Assembly: GCA_038049695.1 (NCBI GenBank)
Contig: CP142456.1
Location: forward strand, 43,504,001 to 43,568,000
DNA length: 64,000 nucleotides
Direction of reading: 5' to 3'
DNA from: Cinnamomum chago
Lineage: Eukaryota > Streptophyta > Magnoliopsida > Laurales > Lauraceae
The notes beneath the pieces were generated by a model. It worked only from the letters and a program-made list of their open reading frames with translations, ran no database searches and had not been told where the DNA came from. Below are positions 42,636 to 54,657 of the stretch, one piece after another. The position numbers were made by a program, and so were the translations under genes. Position 1 is the stretch's first letter; each line of letters opens with the position of its first letter.

Positions 42636-45600
42636 TGTCGCGACCCCGGACCGGGTGATCCCCAATCCGGGATCGGGACTAAATTAGAAGTGGATGATGA
42701 TTGGTGATGATTATCTACATCCACAATATAGAACTTATTCAATTTCCCACAGGTGTCCGCGGTGAGGATATCACAACCTTGCATGAACATTTCTTTTGAG
42801 TGCGGAAGCGTGTAGCAAATCAAATAGTAGACTATCTCTAATCATACAAGCATTAACATCAATATCAAAACTATATCAGAAAGAGCAATGATCTAAAGCA
42901 AGTTTCCCCAAAGTTGTTAAAGTTAGACAAAAATATCATTTAGTTACATTCCCCAAAATTTGAGGCCAACAAAGGCCAATATACAAAACAATAACCCAAA
43001 AGAATGGTTAAGAAGTTCTCCCCAAAATGTTACGCCTCTTGGCAACTCGATGTCTACATGACATCGTCAGCACGCCACTCAACTAGAGGTTGCAGCTCAC
43101 CTACTGCCTCCTCTGGCTCCTCCTCAAGGAAGCCGGCAACGGGACCTGAATACCAAAGCAAAGGATCAGACACGACTGTCTGGCAAGAGAATGAAAAGAT
43201 GCAACAATATACAATAGATGAAATCTCTTGAAAAGCATAGAAATCTGTTTAAACAAGAACTCTCATAAATCATGTAAATCATTTGCTATAAAACAAGTAA
43301 ACAAGATAAAATATATGAGGTATCCAAGGAATCGGGAATAACAAGGTGGCAATCACATAAAGCTAAGTCCTCTGTCACTAAAGTGACAACAGTATCACGG
43401 GACGTTGATCTCAGTCACACAAGGTGAGGAGAAACAACGTATACATATATACAATATAATTATACGGGAACGGGACCACGGTAGCGAACCGGGTATCGGG
43501 ACGGGACCACGGTAATGACCGGGTATCGGGATCCAAACTGCAGTTGGCGGGACGGGAGAGGGATTTCCAAGTCGGTGGATCAAACCGACAAGGTATCCAA
43601 GCTTAGTGATGCCGACTCATAGGTCAAAACCAATCGAGACATATGCAAGTAAATCAAGTACAGTAAATAAACGGGTAAAACGGGGGTGCTCAGGGGCACG
43701 CTGTCATTTCATGTCGGGCAATACATTTCGAGACAAGTCAATGCTACTATCATGCTTTCGGGAAAACAACTAATGACATGTAAATCTTGGAAATAGAGAA
43801 ATATGATGAACTATACCAATTCGGGAAAGATAAATGTTTTAAGATCTATTTGAGTGAATAGGGGTCCCGTATGTCGATCATAGATATGACTTGGTACTCC
43901 TTGAGTTGAAGACATCCCGGGCTCCTTATGCACTTTTACAATTTTCCAAACTTAAAATGAGCTTATGGTTATAACTAGATGTTATGATAGAAAATCAATA
44001 CTATAAACGGTCCGTCCTAGGTATGATGTTAATTCGGAGACATCGAGCAACCTACTCAGTCATCGAAAGGAATAGAATTCGCGATAACTAAGGAAAAAGT
44101 CTTGTATTTAGATATAAAGGAGATATCGCGTCATTCCGTCCCGTTCATGATTGAATGAAGTGAACATCGATGTTACCAAACCAACCGTGAGGAACATCGG
44201 CTCAAGACGTCCTCACATGTAGTCAAGTGAGTCCAAGGAGGGTAGCCAAGGTCCCACCTAGAACCAAGAAACATAAAAAAAATCTCAAAATTCACTGGAC
44301 CGAAATTTCTGTACCAGCGCATTAAAACAGTTCAGGCAGACCGCATCGCTCGAGCGAATCGAAGGGTTCGCTCGAGCGAACTCATCGGTCGAGCGGATAT
44401 TAAAATGCGTTTGAGCGACCAAGCTACTGGAAAACCCGTATCCCTTTCTGGACAGGTCGCTCGAACGAACTGTCATGGTCGCTCGAGCGAACTGTCCAGA
44501 AACTGAATTCCGGGCAGATCGGTTCCTCTCTTTCTCTTCCTTTTTACAACCTTCATTTAGCCCTTCTTACACATCAAATGAGGAGCCTATTTCTCCCTCC
44601 AAACTACAACAAATCCTCCATTTAATCAATCACATTCTCCTCCATCAACCATACATCCAACACAAGGAAAAAGGAGAAGGGAACCATTTCACAATCTATA
44701 TATACCTTTGCAACAAAACAAGAAGACTTTCATTGCCATAAATCACTACTTCTCCAAGATTATAAATGTGTCATTAATACTTATCATGAGCATTCATTTC
44801 AAATTAAAGCAATAAATGCACATTAATGGAAAATGTCCAAAGATCAATAAAAGCTTAGGAAAATCATTTATTCACTTGCCTTAGGTCTTTAAATAATGAA
44901 ATCAAGCTCTATCAAGTCCTCCAAGAAAATAGTCCAAGCTACAAGGCACAATCCCCAAATAAAACCCTAACATGGTCAAACAATGAAATCACCAAGAAAC
45001 CTTCCAATAATGAAGGTGAAGCTCCTATAGGGTTAGAGGAACACCAATCTAGGAGATGAAGGGGGTTACTTACTTGCAAGGTCCTCTAATGGCAATGGTG
45101 AGCTCAAAGAAGGTCTTGTGATGAATGCTTTTCTCTAGCAATGGTGTCAATGGAGAGCTAAGGTGATGAGGAAGAAGATGATGATCTCTAATCTTCTCTT
45201 GGTGCAAGCTTGGGGTTGGATGGAGGGTGAAGAAGCAAGAACAATAAGAAAAAGGCAATGAACCCTAGGTTCTCTCTCTCTTGTGCTGGAAAATGAAAAC
45301 GGAAGGAAAGGGACAATGGCTTCCCCTTTGTTAACAATGAATTGGGTCCCACTACTAAAGGAACTAAATGGACTGAAATCATCTCTATCGGAACCTCGGA
45401 TGAATTCGACGAAGAAGGAAGAAGTGATCGTCGAAATATCTAGTTTCTAAAAAGTATATGTTTTACGGGTTTCGAGGATACTAAGTTTTGGGTACAGATT
45501 TGGTGTGCAATGACTGTTTTGCCCTCAAGGCCAAGAAATCGGGTTTCGGGATCTCCAATGGAATCGGGATCAACATGAAAGTTGAATGAAATAACAATAC

Positions 45601-45844
45601 TAATAAAACGGGATTAAAATCATGAATGTAAAAACCTCCGATAAATCCTCAAACATATGCAATGTCAAGAAAGGGAACCCCCAAATGGCCCTACTAGCAC
45701 AAAGCAAATCAAAACATTCAAATTAGCCCAAAACTATAAACAAAGCTAATCCAAACTCCACTTAGTCAAAATCACTAATCGAGCTTAGTACTAACATGAA
45801 ACTAAATTAGCACTAATCGGGTTCACTCGGGTCGGGGTCTTACA
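42636..45844 (-). mobile_element. Solo LTR of family A (copy A4), reverse orientation, nested in B2
   Basis: TGTCGCGACCCCGG to GGGTCGGGGTCTTACA, 3209 bases, with perfect duplications ATCAT at 42631-42635 and 45845-45849. Its TATA box has decayed (TTAACAAAGG on the minus strand near 45330). ORFs in it are chance. It has the GC-rich repeats at about 43465-43540. Confidence 0.93.
44340..44515. repeat. TTCGCTCGAGCGAA palindromes in A4
   Basis: At least five copies, three of them with an intact TCGCTCGAGCGAA and others decayed (GCGTTTGAGCGACC, GTCGCTCGAACGAAC). Confidence 0.8.
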
Positions 45845-45968
45845 ATCATCACCAGTGGCTAATTTAATTTAAAGAAGTTAAAATTGGTCATAATTGGTCA
45901 CTAATTTGAAGCTCACCCTATTCACCCCCCCCCCCTCTCTAGGGTTAGGATCACGGACTTTCAAAAGT

Positions 45969-46890
45969 TGTTGCGTATGGATCCCGGTAGTTAAAAGATC
46001 ACGAGAAGAACTATGCCACCCATGATCTTGAGTTAGCAGCAGTTGTTTTCGTATTGAAAATGTGGAGACATTACCTTTATGGAGAGAAGTTTCGAAGTTC
46101 ACTCCGATCACAGCAGTTTGCAGTATTTGTTTTCGCTGAAGGAACTTAACATGAGGCAGAGAAGACAAATGGAATATATCAAGGATTATGATTTTCCAAT
46201 CAAGTTCCACCCGGGGAAGGCTAATGTAGTTGCTGATGCCTTGAGCGAGAAATTAGTAGGCTTGGAAAATCTAAGTGGCACTTGTATTTTTGAGCAATTT
46301 AAAGAGTTGAATATAGACCTACAGTCACTGAGGAAGCATGTATTGTTAGCAAATATGTCAGTGTCAAAGCCTTCTTTCATTCAGAAGATCAAGGATAGTC
46401 AGTTGCAAGATCCAGAGTTGGCCAAGATTTCAGAGCACATAGCAGAACGTCCTGACTTCCGTATTGTTGATGGAGTCTTGTACTACCATGACCGTCTGTG
46501 TGTACCCAATATTGAAGATTTGAGGAATGACATTATGATCAAGGCTCACAGTACGAAATACTCTATGCATCCAGGCAGTACAAAGATGTATCAGAATTTG
46601 AAGGGCAGATTTTGGTGGAACAATATGAAGAGAGAGATTGCAGCGGTTGTCTCTCGTTGCATTACTTGTCAGTTGATTAAGGCAGAACATCAGAGGCCTC
46701 CAGGACTGTTACAACCGTTAGAGAATGGAAATGGGAGCAATTACCATGGATTTTATTTTGGGACTACCGAGGACCAGCAGAGACAACGATGCGATATGGG
46801 TCATTATGAACCGTCTCACCAAGTCAGCTCATTTAATTCCTATAAGGACAAGGAAGAAGATGCACATGCTACCTTTGACAGAGTTGTTTG
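45969..46890 (+). pseudogene. int: G2 rest of RNase H and first part of integrase
   Basis: Reading resumes after B2 with VAYGS, then [22 protein letters not shown] (Glu), [15 protein letters not shown] and [15 protein letters not shown], where DALSRK is expected. The integrase zinc finger follows (AHSTKYSMHPGSTKMYQ, CITCQLIKAEHQRPPG). The core starts near 46740 but is frameshifted (GLPRTSRDND in a second frame). It ends at LTELFV, where the copia element is inserted. Confidence 0.9.
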
Positions 46891-48856
46891 TGTTGGGATT
46901 GGTGTATGCCCTAAAGCCCACTGACTGCACTCACATCTCTGTTACTGGATATTTATTGGTTATTTAATAGAATGACATTTTTCTCTTATTAATTGTGTAT
47001 ATATATGGTTGTGTAAGGCCCATTGTTTTCTAGTAAATGACTTGGGTGTGTAGTGGCTACACACAGAAAGGTCTGAGTCATGGACACTTGAAACAATAAA
47101 CTTGTTCACAACTGAGAGATGGAGTTGGGCACTTCATCTTGGTATAAGTTATAGTGAGAAACTCTCCTGTGTTCAGGGTGACTTACTTAGTCACGGGAGG
47201 TCTTTCCCGGATATATCTCACTAGTGCATGTGTCATGCATTGAACAGGACCATTAAAGGTGTGATCTCTAAAATAGTACTATCACACAGAGAGATCAAGT
47301 CACCTCTTGCTACTGAGTGACCAGTGCTCTTAATCTTGAGCATTTGTGGATGAACTGACGAAGTCGAGTTCTTGTACTTTAATTCACTATGGGTGAGATC
47401 CTGTTCATGGGTCAACAGCTCTGTGTTTTGGGTACTCGGGCTTGATTAGTTGGGACGTGCAAATGCAATATGGAGTCTATGCCATCGTGTGATGGAATGA
47501 TCGTCCCCTTAGAATTATCCAATTAATCATCAGAATCTAAGATCTTAGTATATGGATGTTCCATATGGATATTGAACTTGTGGGTCGCTCCCTGGATCAA
47601 GAGAATGATATCCTGATGATGATTAAGTCAAGGGTATGAAGTTCTAAGGATGAGATGTAATCAAGAAGGTAGATAGTACATCGGTTAACCTACTTGATTA
47701 TGGATGTTACATAGAGGGGCATTGTGGTCATTGTACTCGGTAGGTCAAAGACAATCGTCAGTTTATGATGAGCTTAATTTGCAATTTAATATTTGTCCCT
47801 AGAGTGCAACCATAACTCTTTAGTGGAATGAGTTAGGGTTAAAATGATCTTAATGTTGCTATGGGGTTAGCATGGACATTTTGGTCATTTTGGGAGCCAA
47901 GGGCAAATATGTCTTTTGGTCCCCCTTCTAGCCATCTTCCTATATTGGCATGGTTTCCTAATTTAATTAAATGATATGTGGTTGAATTAATTTTGTGGAA
48001 GAATAATTTTGAGTTTAAATTCAAATAGGCTTTTGATGGCATACATGAATTTAACTCTAGCTAAATTATTAACTTGTGGGCCATGGTGTGTTTATCTATC
48101 TTGTGGGCCAGCCATAAGGGGAGCCCCTTGTGTGAGGTTTCCAAGTTTAACTAGGTATCTTTACTTGGAAGGAAGAACTCCTCTTTGGGTAAGAATTCCT
48201 ATAATTAAAGCTTACTAAATCTTAGTATCTTTAATTAGAAATTGTTGCACTACTAAGGTGGCTGGTTCCTTATTTTATGGGATGGTGATTCCTATTAGAG
48301 ATAACTCTTAAGGGAATGTAAACTATTTATAAACCCCTCCCTACCCTAGGCGTGCAACAAGGAAGAAACAAGGAAACTCCATTCGCCGCCCAAGAGAAGA
48401 AGAGGAACTCACCCCCAGCCTCCTTCTTCTTCATTCATTAGAGAGAGGAGATCAGGTCCTGGTCAGGTCCTGGTCTTTTTCCACAAAGTGTAGTTCAGAA
48501 AACCCTTCTTGGAATCCATATTCTGATCCCACAATCAGAGCCAATCAGATTGGGTTGTGGAATAGAAGAGAAGATCAAAGGAAAAATCTGCTGCAGAAAT
48601 TCCTGCAACTTACATTGTTGATTGCATGCTGAGATCAGACCTTTGTAGCTTTCTTTTCAGAGTTTTGAGGCATTCATATCATCAAGGTATTAGTCCTCTA
48701 TCATCTCCTTGCTTTATACACATGTTGATCATGATTTCATGGAGTTTTTATGCATGTTTCATGGCTGAATAATCAGATTTGGTTTTGTTTTAAAAACAAG
48801 AAAAACCATATCAGCCATGGACGTCCAAGTTCAGATCTCTATAGCATGAACTTTCA
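46891..48856 (+). other. 5' LTR of the copia element
   Basis: TGTTGGGATTGGTG to GCATGAACTTTCA, 1966 bases. TATAAA at 48328-48333 in CTATTTATAAACCCC. ORFs on either strand inside it are identical in the two LTRs and are not supported as genes. Confidence 0.93.
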
Positions 48857-48857
48857 G

Positions 48858-48870
48858 TGGTATGGGAGCC
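48858..48870 (+). other. Primer binding site of the copia element
   Basis: TGGTATGGGAGCC begins two bases after the LTR. It differs from the initiator-Met complement TGGTATCAGAGC by two bases, so initiator Met is the likely primer. Confidence 0.65.
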
Positions 48871-50712
48871 TCTCCATGTGAAATAATGACCCCATGATGT
48901 GTTAATATTAATCCTATCTTAGTTAAGGGCATGGTGGCACCCTTCTAGATACAGTTTACTGCATGCTTGGAGTGCAGGAATTTTTCCAGGTTGCTGGAAT
49001 TTTTCCAGAACACTGTTTAGTGCATGGTTGGAGTGCAGGAATTTTTCCAGATTGCTGGAATATTCTCAAAATACTATATAGTGCTGTACAAAGCACAATG
49101 AATGCATTAATCTTTTTGGTTGCAGCCATATAATTGCATCCTTGATGGTTCGCATGTATGTGTGTGGATTTGGATGTTTTTAATTAGTTGGAAAGTGTAC
49201 GATTGCGCGTTTAGCAATCATAGGAGGTTGTAATTTTTCCTTATTTTTATTTCAACTAGTCTTGATGTAAGCTTTCGTGAAAATCATAGGTATATCCAAT
49301 GTAATTTTGGTTTTGTTTTTCATGGGTTTGCTTGTATAAAAAATTTATTTATTGTAACAAGCAAGGAGAAGAAAGCTTCAAAGATTGCATGGTTGCAAGT
49401 AGAAGCGGATTCCATGGTGGTGGAGGCAACGAAGTTGTCCTAGTGCGAAAAGGACTCTTAACCAAGTATCCTAGTTGGATTAGGATTCCTAGTCGGATAA
49501 GGTTTCCTAGTTGGATAAGGATTTGAAGTCCGAAGAGCAGGGAGCCATCAAGGATTGCATTATATTTATTGCTTTATATAATTTCTATTATTGCTATGTT
49601 TATCACCTAGTAACATGGCCACCACTAGGTTCTTAAAATTGGCATCTTTCTATATTGGATTGTTTTTAGTTTGGCAAATTATTTTTAAACGGATCTTAGA
49701 CCAGCACCTTCTATTTGTCTAAGGTTTAAAAAAATTGGATAGGGTTTAGTTTATCTTGGTACCCTAAGTTTCCAAAAGAGGCCAAACCAAAATCTAATAT
49801 GTTGCTACCTTAGTGGGCCCATAACCCACTGGTCCCAAGTTAGGAAATTTGACCCTTTAAAGTGATTTGCTCAAATATTTTAAAGCAAAAGTTATTTATG
49901 TTCAAGATGACTTAAGTCATTGAGTCATGAATTTGATTAACTAAGTTTGCTAGATTTAAAAAGATTTTTTGAGTAACCAATGTAAAGGTCAAAAGAGTTT
50001 TTCAAAACCCTAGTGTTAAATAATCAAGTGGGAGAGGGGTTTGCAAAAACCCCACGGCCTTCCATTTTCGGTTCATGCTATCTTAATGGAGTATTAGTGG
50101 GAGTGGCCACCCCTTCGGTGGAGTTCTTTACTAAAGATCGCTTCGATGGGTTAGTGGGTGAACTAATGTGAATATTCGCAATGAGGTGTTAGTGGGAGCG
50201 GCCATCCCTTCGGTGGAGTTCTTTACTAAAGATCACTTCTATAGAATGTCAATGAAGTGTTGGTGGGAGCGGCCATCCCTTCGGTGGAGCTCTTTATTAA
50301 AGTTCACTTCAAGATTGGATTAAAGTCACTTCCCTTCGGAGGACTTGAGTCATAGACATTCTGGGATCGTTCATAAGAGATGGTAATACACTTGACATAA
50401 GACGGTAATAATCTCCCTAGGAGTTAGTGTTATTTGTCATATGAGGCCAAACCAATCAGTGATTGGACTGTCGCTGGATATGCTAAATCTAGATAGTGAT
50501 AATCCAAATAAGCGAGGCTTTACTCAACGAGACTATAGATTCGGCCATCCCTTCGATGGAGGGTCTATGAGGAGGTTGAGACACTGATACATTATAATTA
50601 GGGTTAAATAATGTAAAAATTCTTGTGCATGTTTTTCCTTTTATTACAAGCACCATATACATGTTACATATATACTGCCTGTCTAATTATAACCTGTTAT
50701 ATATCCAGAGAG
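48871..50712 (+). other. Long leader (1.84 kb) of the copia element with internal repeats
   Basis: No gene. Contains a two-copy repeat of about 63 bp (48960-49085, GGAGTGCAGGAATTTTTCC), three copies of a short CCTAGTTGGATAAGG-like word (49468-49525), and three copies of a 55-60 bp block with GGCCATCCCTTCGGTGGAG (50088-50148, 50184-50240, 50257-50310). CCCTTCGGTGG-like words recur at about 50335 and 50545. Confidence 0.75.
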
Positions 50713-53253
50713 ATGGGGAAGGATTCTTTTAGCCCGTTGATGAGTATTCTGCGTGAGAACAAATTGACTGGCCCAAATTACGTAGACTGGAAAAGAAACC
50801 TTAACATAGTACTCACCGCTGAGGAGTACAAGTATGTTTTGTCGGAACCCTGTCCTACGATTGATGATTATTCTACAGATGACCAGCAAGAGGCTGAAAG
50901 GAAATGGAAAAAGGCGAATAGCATGGCCAAATGCTACATGCTTGCTTCCATGTCCAACGTGTTGCAAACACAGCATGAACAAATGGACACAGCTTCTGAT
51001 ATCATGTTGTCCTTGTCTGAGATGTTCGCAGACAAAAGCAGGCCAGCTAGGCAAGCTGCTTTAAGGACAATCATGAATTCTAGGATGGCTGAGGGAACAC
51101 CTGTCAGAGAGCACATGCTCAAAATGATGGATTGTTTCAATGAAGCTGAGATCCTAGGGGCTGAGATTGATGCAGGGAGTCAGACTAATATGATTCTCGA
51201 AACTCTGCCGGAGTCTTTCAACCAGTTCAAGCTCAACTTCAACATGAGCAAGATGGACATGACTCTCTCTGAGTTAATGAAAGAACTCCAGGCGGCAGAG
51301 GCCATCATGAAGCCTAAAGGCCAAGTTCACTTTTCCCAGTCTTCCTCTAAACTGAACCCGAAAGGGAAATAGTTCAAGAAGAAGCAGGGTAAGGGAAAAG
51401 GACAGAAAAAGGGCAATGCTGGGAAGAAGGACAAAGGTACAGGTGTAAAGCCCAAAGGGAAATGCTTCAAGTGTGGCCTCAAAGGTCACTGGAAGAAAGA
51501 TTGTCCCAAGCTCCTAGGCTCAGATAAGAAAGGTATATCTCTTTCCTACTACATTGAAACCTGTCATGTGGTTGATTCTACTGATTCATGGATAGTAGAC
51601 TCTGGAGCCACTAATCATATCTGCAATTCATTGCTGGGGTTTCAGATAATGAAAAAGCTTGAGAAAGGGGAGTTTGACGTTAGAGTTGGAAATGGAGCAA
51701 AGATTTGGGTTGTTGCAGTGGGAGCTGTTACTTTACATTTTCCGCATGATAGGATATTAGTTTTAAATAATGTTATCTATGTTCCGGACATAAGGAAGAA
51801 TTTAATTTCAGTTTCCAGACTTATTGAATTTCATTATTCAGTTTCTTTCCATTCTGGTGTTGATATCAGTAGAAATGGAAATATTATATGTTCCGGTAGA
51901 ATGCATGACAACTTATTTTATATATATCCTATTGCTCCCACACTGCATAATGTACAACTAGAAAGCTCATCTTCCCTTAAGAGGAAGGTTTCTTCGACCA
52001 ATGACACTTATCTTTGGCACTTACGTTTGGGTCATATTAACCTTAAACGGATTCAGAGGTTGGTAGAGGATGGGCTTTTGAGCTCATTAGATCTCGAACC
52101 TTTACCTCAGTGTGAATCTTGTCTCATGGGAAAGATGACCAAAAGGTCATTCTCTGGAAAGGGACTGAGGTCAAAGGAGTTGTTAGAATTGGTTCACAGT
52201 GATGTGTGTGGTCCTATGAACAAACTAGCTCGAGGAGGTTATGAGTATTTCATCACCTTCACTGATGATTACTCTAGGTATGGATATGTGTACCTAATGC
52301 GACGCAAGTCTGAAGCGTTTGATAAGTTCAAACAATTCAAGGCTGAGGCGGAGTTACAACTAGGGAAACATATCAAAGCTCTTCGATCTGATCGAGGTGG
52401 CGAGTACCTCCTGGGTGAGTTCAAGGAGTACCTCACACAACATGGGATTGTGTCTCAGTTGTCTGCACCGGGTACACCCCAGCAAAATGGTGTAGCAGAG
52501 AGAAGAAACCGTACCCTTCTTGATATGGTAAGGTCCATGATGAGTCATGCAACCCTACCCATATCTTTTTGGGGATATGCCCTACAAGCAGCAGCATACA
52601 TTTTGAATCTGGTACCTTCTAAATCAGTACCTAGGACACCTCAAGAAATGTGGACAAGTCGAAAACCCAGTTTAAGACATATCCACATTTGGGGTTGTCC
52701 AGCCTATGTACTAAATGATAAAGCTACCAAGCTAGAACCCAGATCGGAAATGTGCTACTTCATTGGGTATCCTAAGGGAACGAGAGGAGGCATCTTTTAT
52801 CATCCAAAGGAGCAAAAGGTGTTTATCAGCACTCATGCTAGATACTTGGAGGATGATTGCATAATGCACCAAGAGCTTGGTTGTAAAGAAACACTTGAGG
52901 AGATTCTTTTAGAAACTCCTGCAACATCTGTGCCAGATCCTGAGACTGTAGATAATCAAAACATTCCTTTTAACACTCCGGAGCCTCGTCGTAGTGGGAG
53001 AATTTCTAGACCACCAGATAGATATCTAGGAGTGTCCTTTATGACAGACTCCGAGGATCTGGTTGAGGATCTTACTAGTTACGATGAAGCAGTAACGGAT
53101 ATAGATGCTGACATGTGGCAGCAAGCGATGAAATCTGAATTGGATTCTCTGTATTCCAATCAAGTCTGGGAACTTGTGGATGCACCTGAAGGGATCAAAC
53201 CCATAGGGTGCAAGTGGATCTACAAGAGAGAGAGGAGTGGATGGGAAGGTTGA
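50713..53253 (+). pseudogene. gag-pol: Copia gag, protease and integrase
   Basis: Start chosen at ATG 50713 (MGKDSFSPLM), since the ATG at 50623 lies in the leader. Gag includes LTGPNYVDWKRNL. An in-frame TAG at 51370-51372 falls before the basic zinc-knuckle region (CFKCGLKGHWKKDC, about 51460-51510). The same frame then gives the protease motif WIVDSGATNHICN (about 51590), the integrase zinc finger (HLRLGHINLKRI, CESCLMGK) and core (HSDVCGPM, LRSDRGGEYLL, QNGVAERRN), so D, D and E are present. It ends at a frameshift in an AG run near 53230, in the RT lead-in KWIYKR. Confidence 0.92.
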
Positions 53254-54643
53254 AACCTTCAAAGCAAGACTGGTGGCGAAAGGATATACTCAGAAAGAGG
53301 GTATCGATTATGAGGAAACCTTTTCACCAGTGGCTATGCTTAAATCCATTAGAATTCTCTTAGCCATCGCATGTCATTATGACTACGAGATATGGCAGAT
53401 GGATGTCAAGACAGCTTTTCTAAATGGAAGTCTTGACGAATGCATCTATATGATGCAACCAGAGGGATTCATTGCTGGTGGCCAAGAGAACATGGTCTGT
53501 AAACTTAAAAAGTCCATTTATGGACTTAAGCAAGCATCTAGGGCATGGAACATCAAGTTTAATCAGGCAGTCAAATCCTTTGGCTTTGATCAAAACATTG
53601 ATGAACCATGTGTGTATAAGAAAGGGAGTGGAAACGCAGTTGCATTTTTAGTCCTATATGTGGATGACATATTACTCATTGGTAATGATGTTGGCATGTT
53701 GTCGTCTGCTAAGGTTTGGTTATCATCTCAATTTCAGATGAAGGATTTGGGTGAGGCGAGCTATGTCTTAGGGATCAAGCTTTTGCGAGATCGCAAGAAC
53801 AAGATGTTAGCCTTATCCCAATCTTCATATATTGAGAAGATATTGGTCAAGTATAACATGCATGACTCCAAGAAGGGCTTGCTACCTTCTAGACATGGAG
53901 TACCACTATCTCGGAATCAATGTCCGAAAACACCTGAGGAGATAGACAGCATGAGGAGAGTACCATATGCATCAGCTGTTGGAAGCCTCATGTATGCAAT
54001 GTTGTGTACTAGACCAGATATCTGCTTTGCCGTTGGCATGGTTAGTAGATATCAATCAAACCCTGGACCTATGCACTGGACAGCTGTTAAGCATATATTC
54101 AAGTATCTTCGGAGAACGAAAGATTATATGCTAACCTACCGAGCAGATGATCTAACACCACTGGCGTATACAGACTCTGATTTCCAGTCGGATGTAGATG
54201 GCAGAAAGTCTACCTCGGGATACGTCTTTACTCTATCAGGAGGGGCTATATCATGGAGAAGTGTCAAGCAAGATTGTACTGCTGATTCTACCATGGAAGC
54301 AGAGTATGTGGCGGCATCGGAAGCTGCGAAGGAAGCAGTATGGCTCAGAAAATTCCTATTGGAATTGGGAGTAGTTCCTGCAGTGCAAAAACCGATTGTC
54401 ATGTACTGCGACAATACTGGTGCAGTAGCTAACTGCAAAGAGCCCAGGAATCACTAAAAAGGCAAGCATATTCAGAGAAAGTACCACTTGATCCGGGAAT
54501 TCATCCAGGATGGAGAAATAGTGGTAGAGCAGATTGCCTCAGCAAATAACTTAGCTGACCCATTTACTAAGACTCTCACTGAGAAAGTGTTTACTTCACA
54601 TGTTGAGTCTATGGGAGTTAGGTTAGGTCGTAGTGATCTTTAG
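53237..54643 (+). pseudogene. RT: Copia reverse transcriptase and RNase H
   Basis: Continues in the next frame: KARLVAKGYTQKEGIDYEETF, QMDVKTAFLNG, YGLKQASRAW and the catalytic LYVDDILLIG (about 53655-53685). RNase H has YTDSDFQSDVDGRKSTSGYVF, DSTMEAEYVAASEA and YCDNTGAVA. TAA at 54455-54457 replaces a Lys codon just after EPRNH. The rest, with KHIQRKYHLIREF and LADPFTK, reads to TAG at 54641-54643. Catalytic residues are intact, so this copy is broken by few, recent changes. Confidence 0.92.
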
Positions 54644-54646
54644 TGC

Positions 54647-54657
54647 AAGTGGGAAAT
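54647..54657 (+). other. Polypurine tract of the copia element
   Basis: AAGTGGGAAAT directly before the 3' LTR, the typical position and composition for the copia plus-strand primer. Confidence 0.75.

Larger units (their letters stand above)
39048..45963 (+). mobile_element. Solo LTR of family B (copy B2) in G2 RNase H, carrying two nested insertions
   Basis: Begins TGTTAGGGATTTTG and ends GATCACGGACTTTCA, with AAAGT at 39043-39047 and 45964-45968. Its own sequence is 39048-40466, 42397-42635 and 45850-45963, about 1.77 kb after removing B3, A4 and their duplications. No gene. TATAAATA is at 39588-39595. Palindromes and the MSA-like TGACCGTTGAA (39516-39526) are just upstream. The same insertion is present in G3 at 63729. 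Confidence 0.92.

Noticed and set aside
47233..48218. Small ORFs repeated in both copia LTRs
   Set aside because: They are identical because the LTRs are near-identical. No domain, and they lie upstream of the TATA box.
50623..50712. Upstream ATG extending copia gag by 30 codons
   Set aside because: The added residues are hydrophobic and Cys-rich, unlike copia gag starts. MGKDSFSPLM at 50713 fits better.
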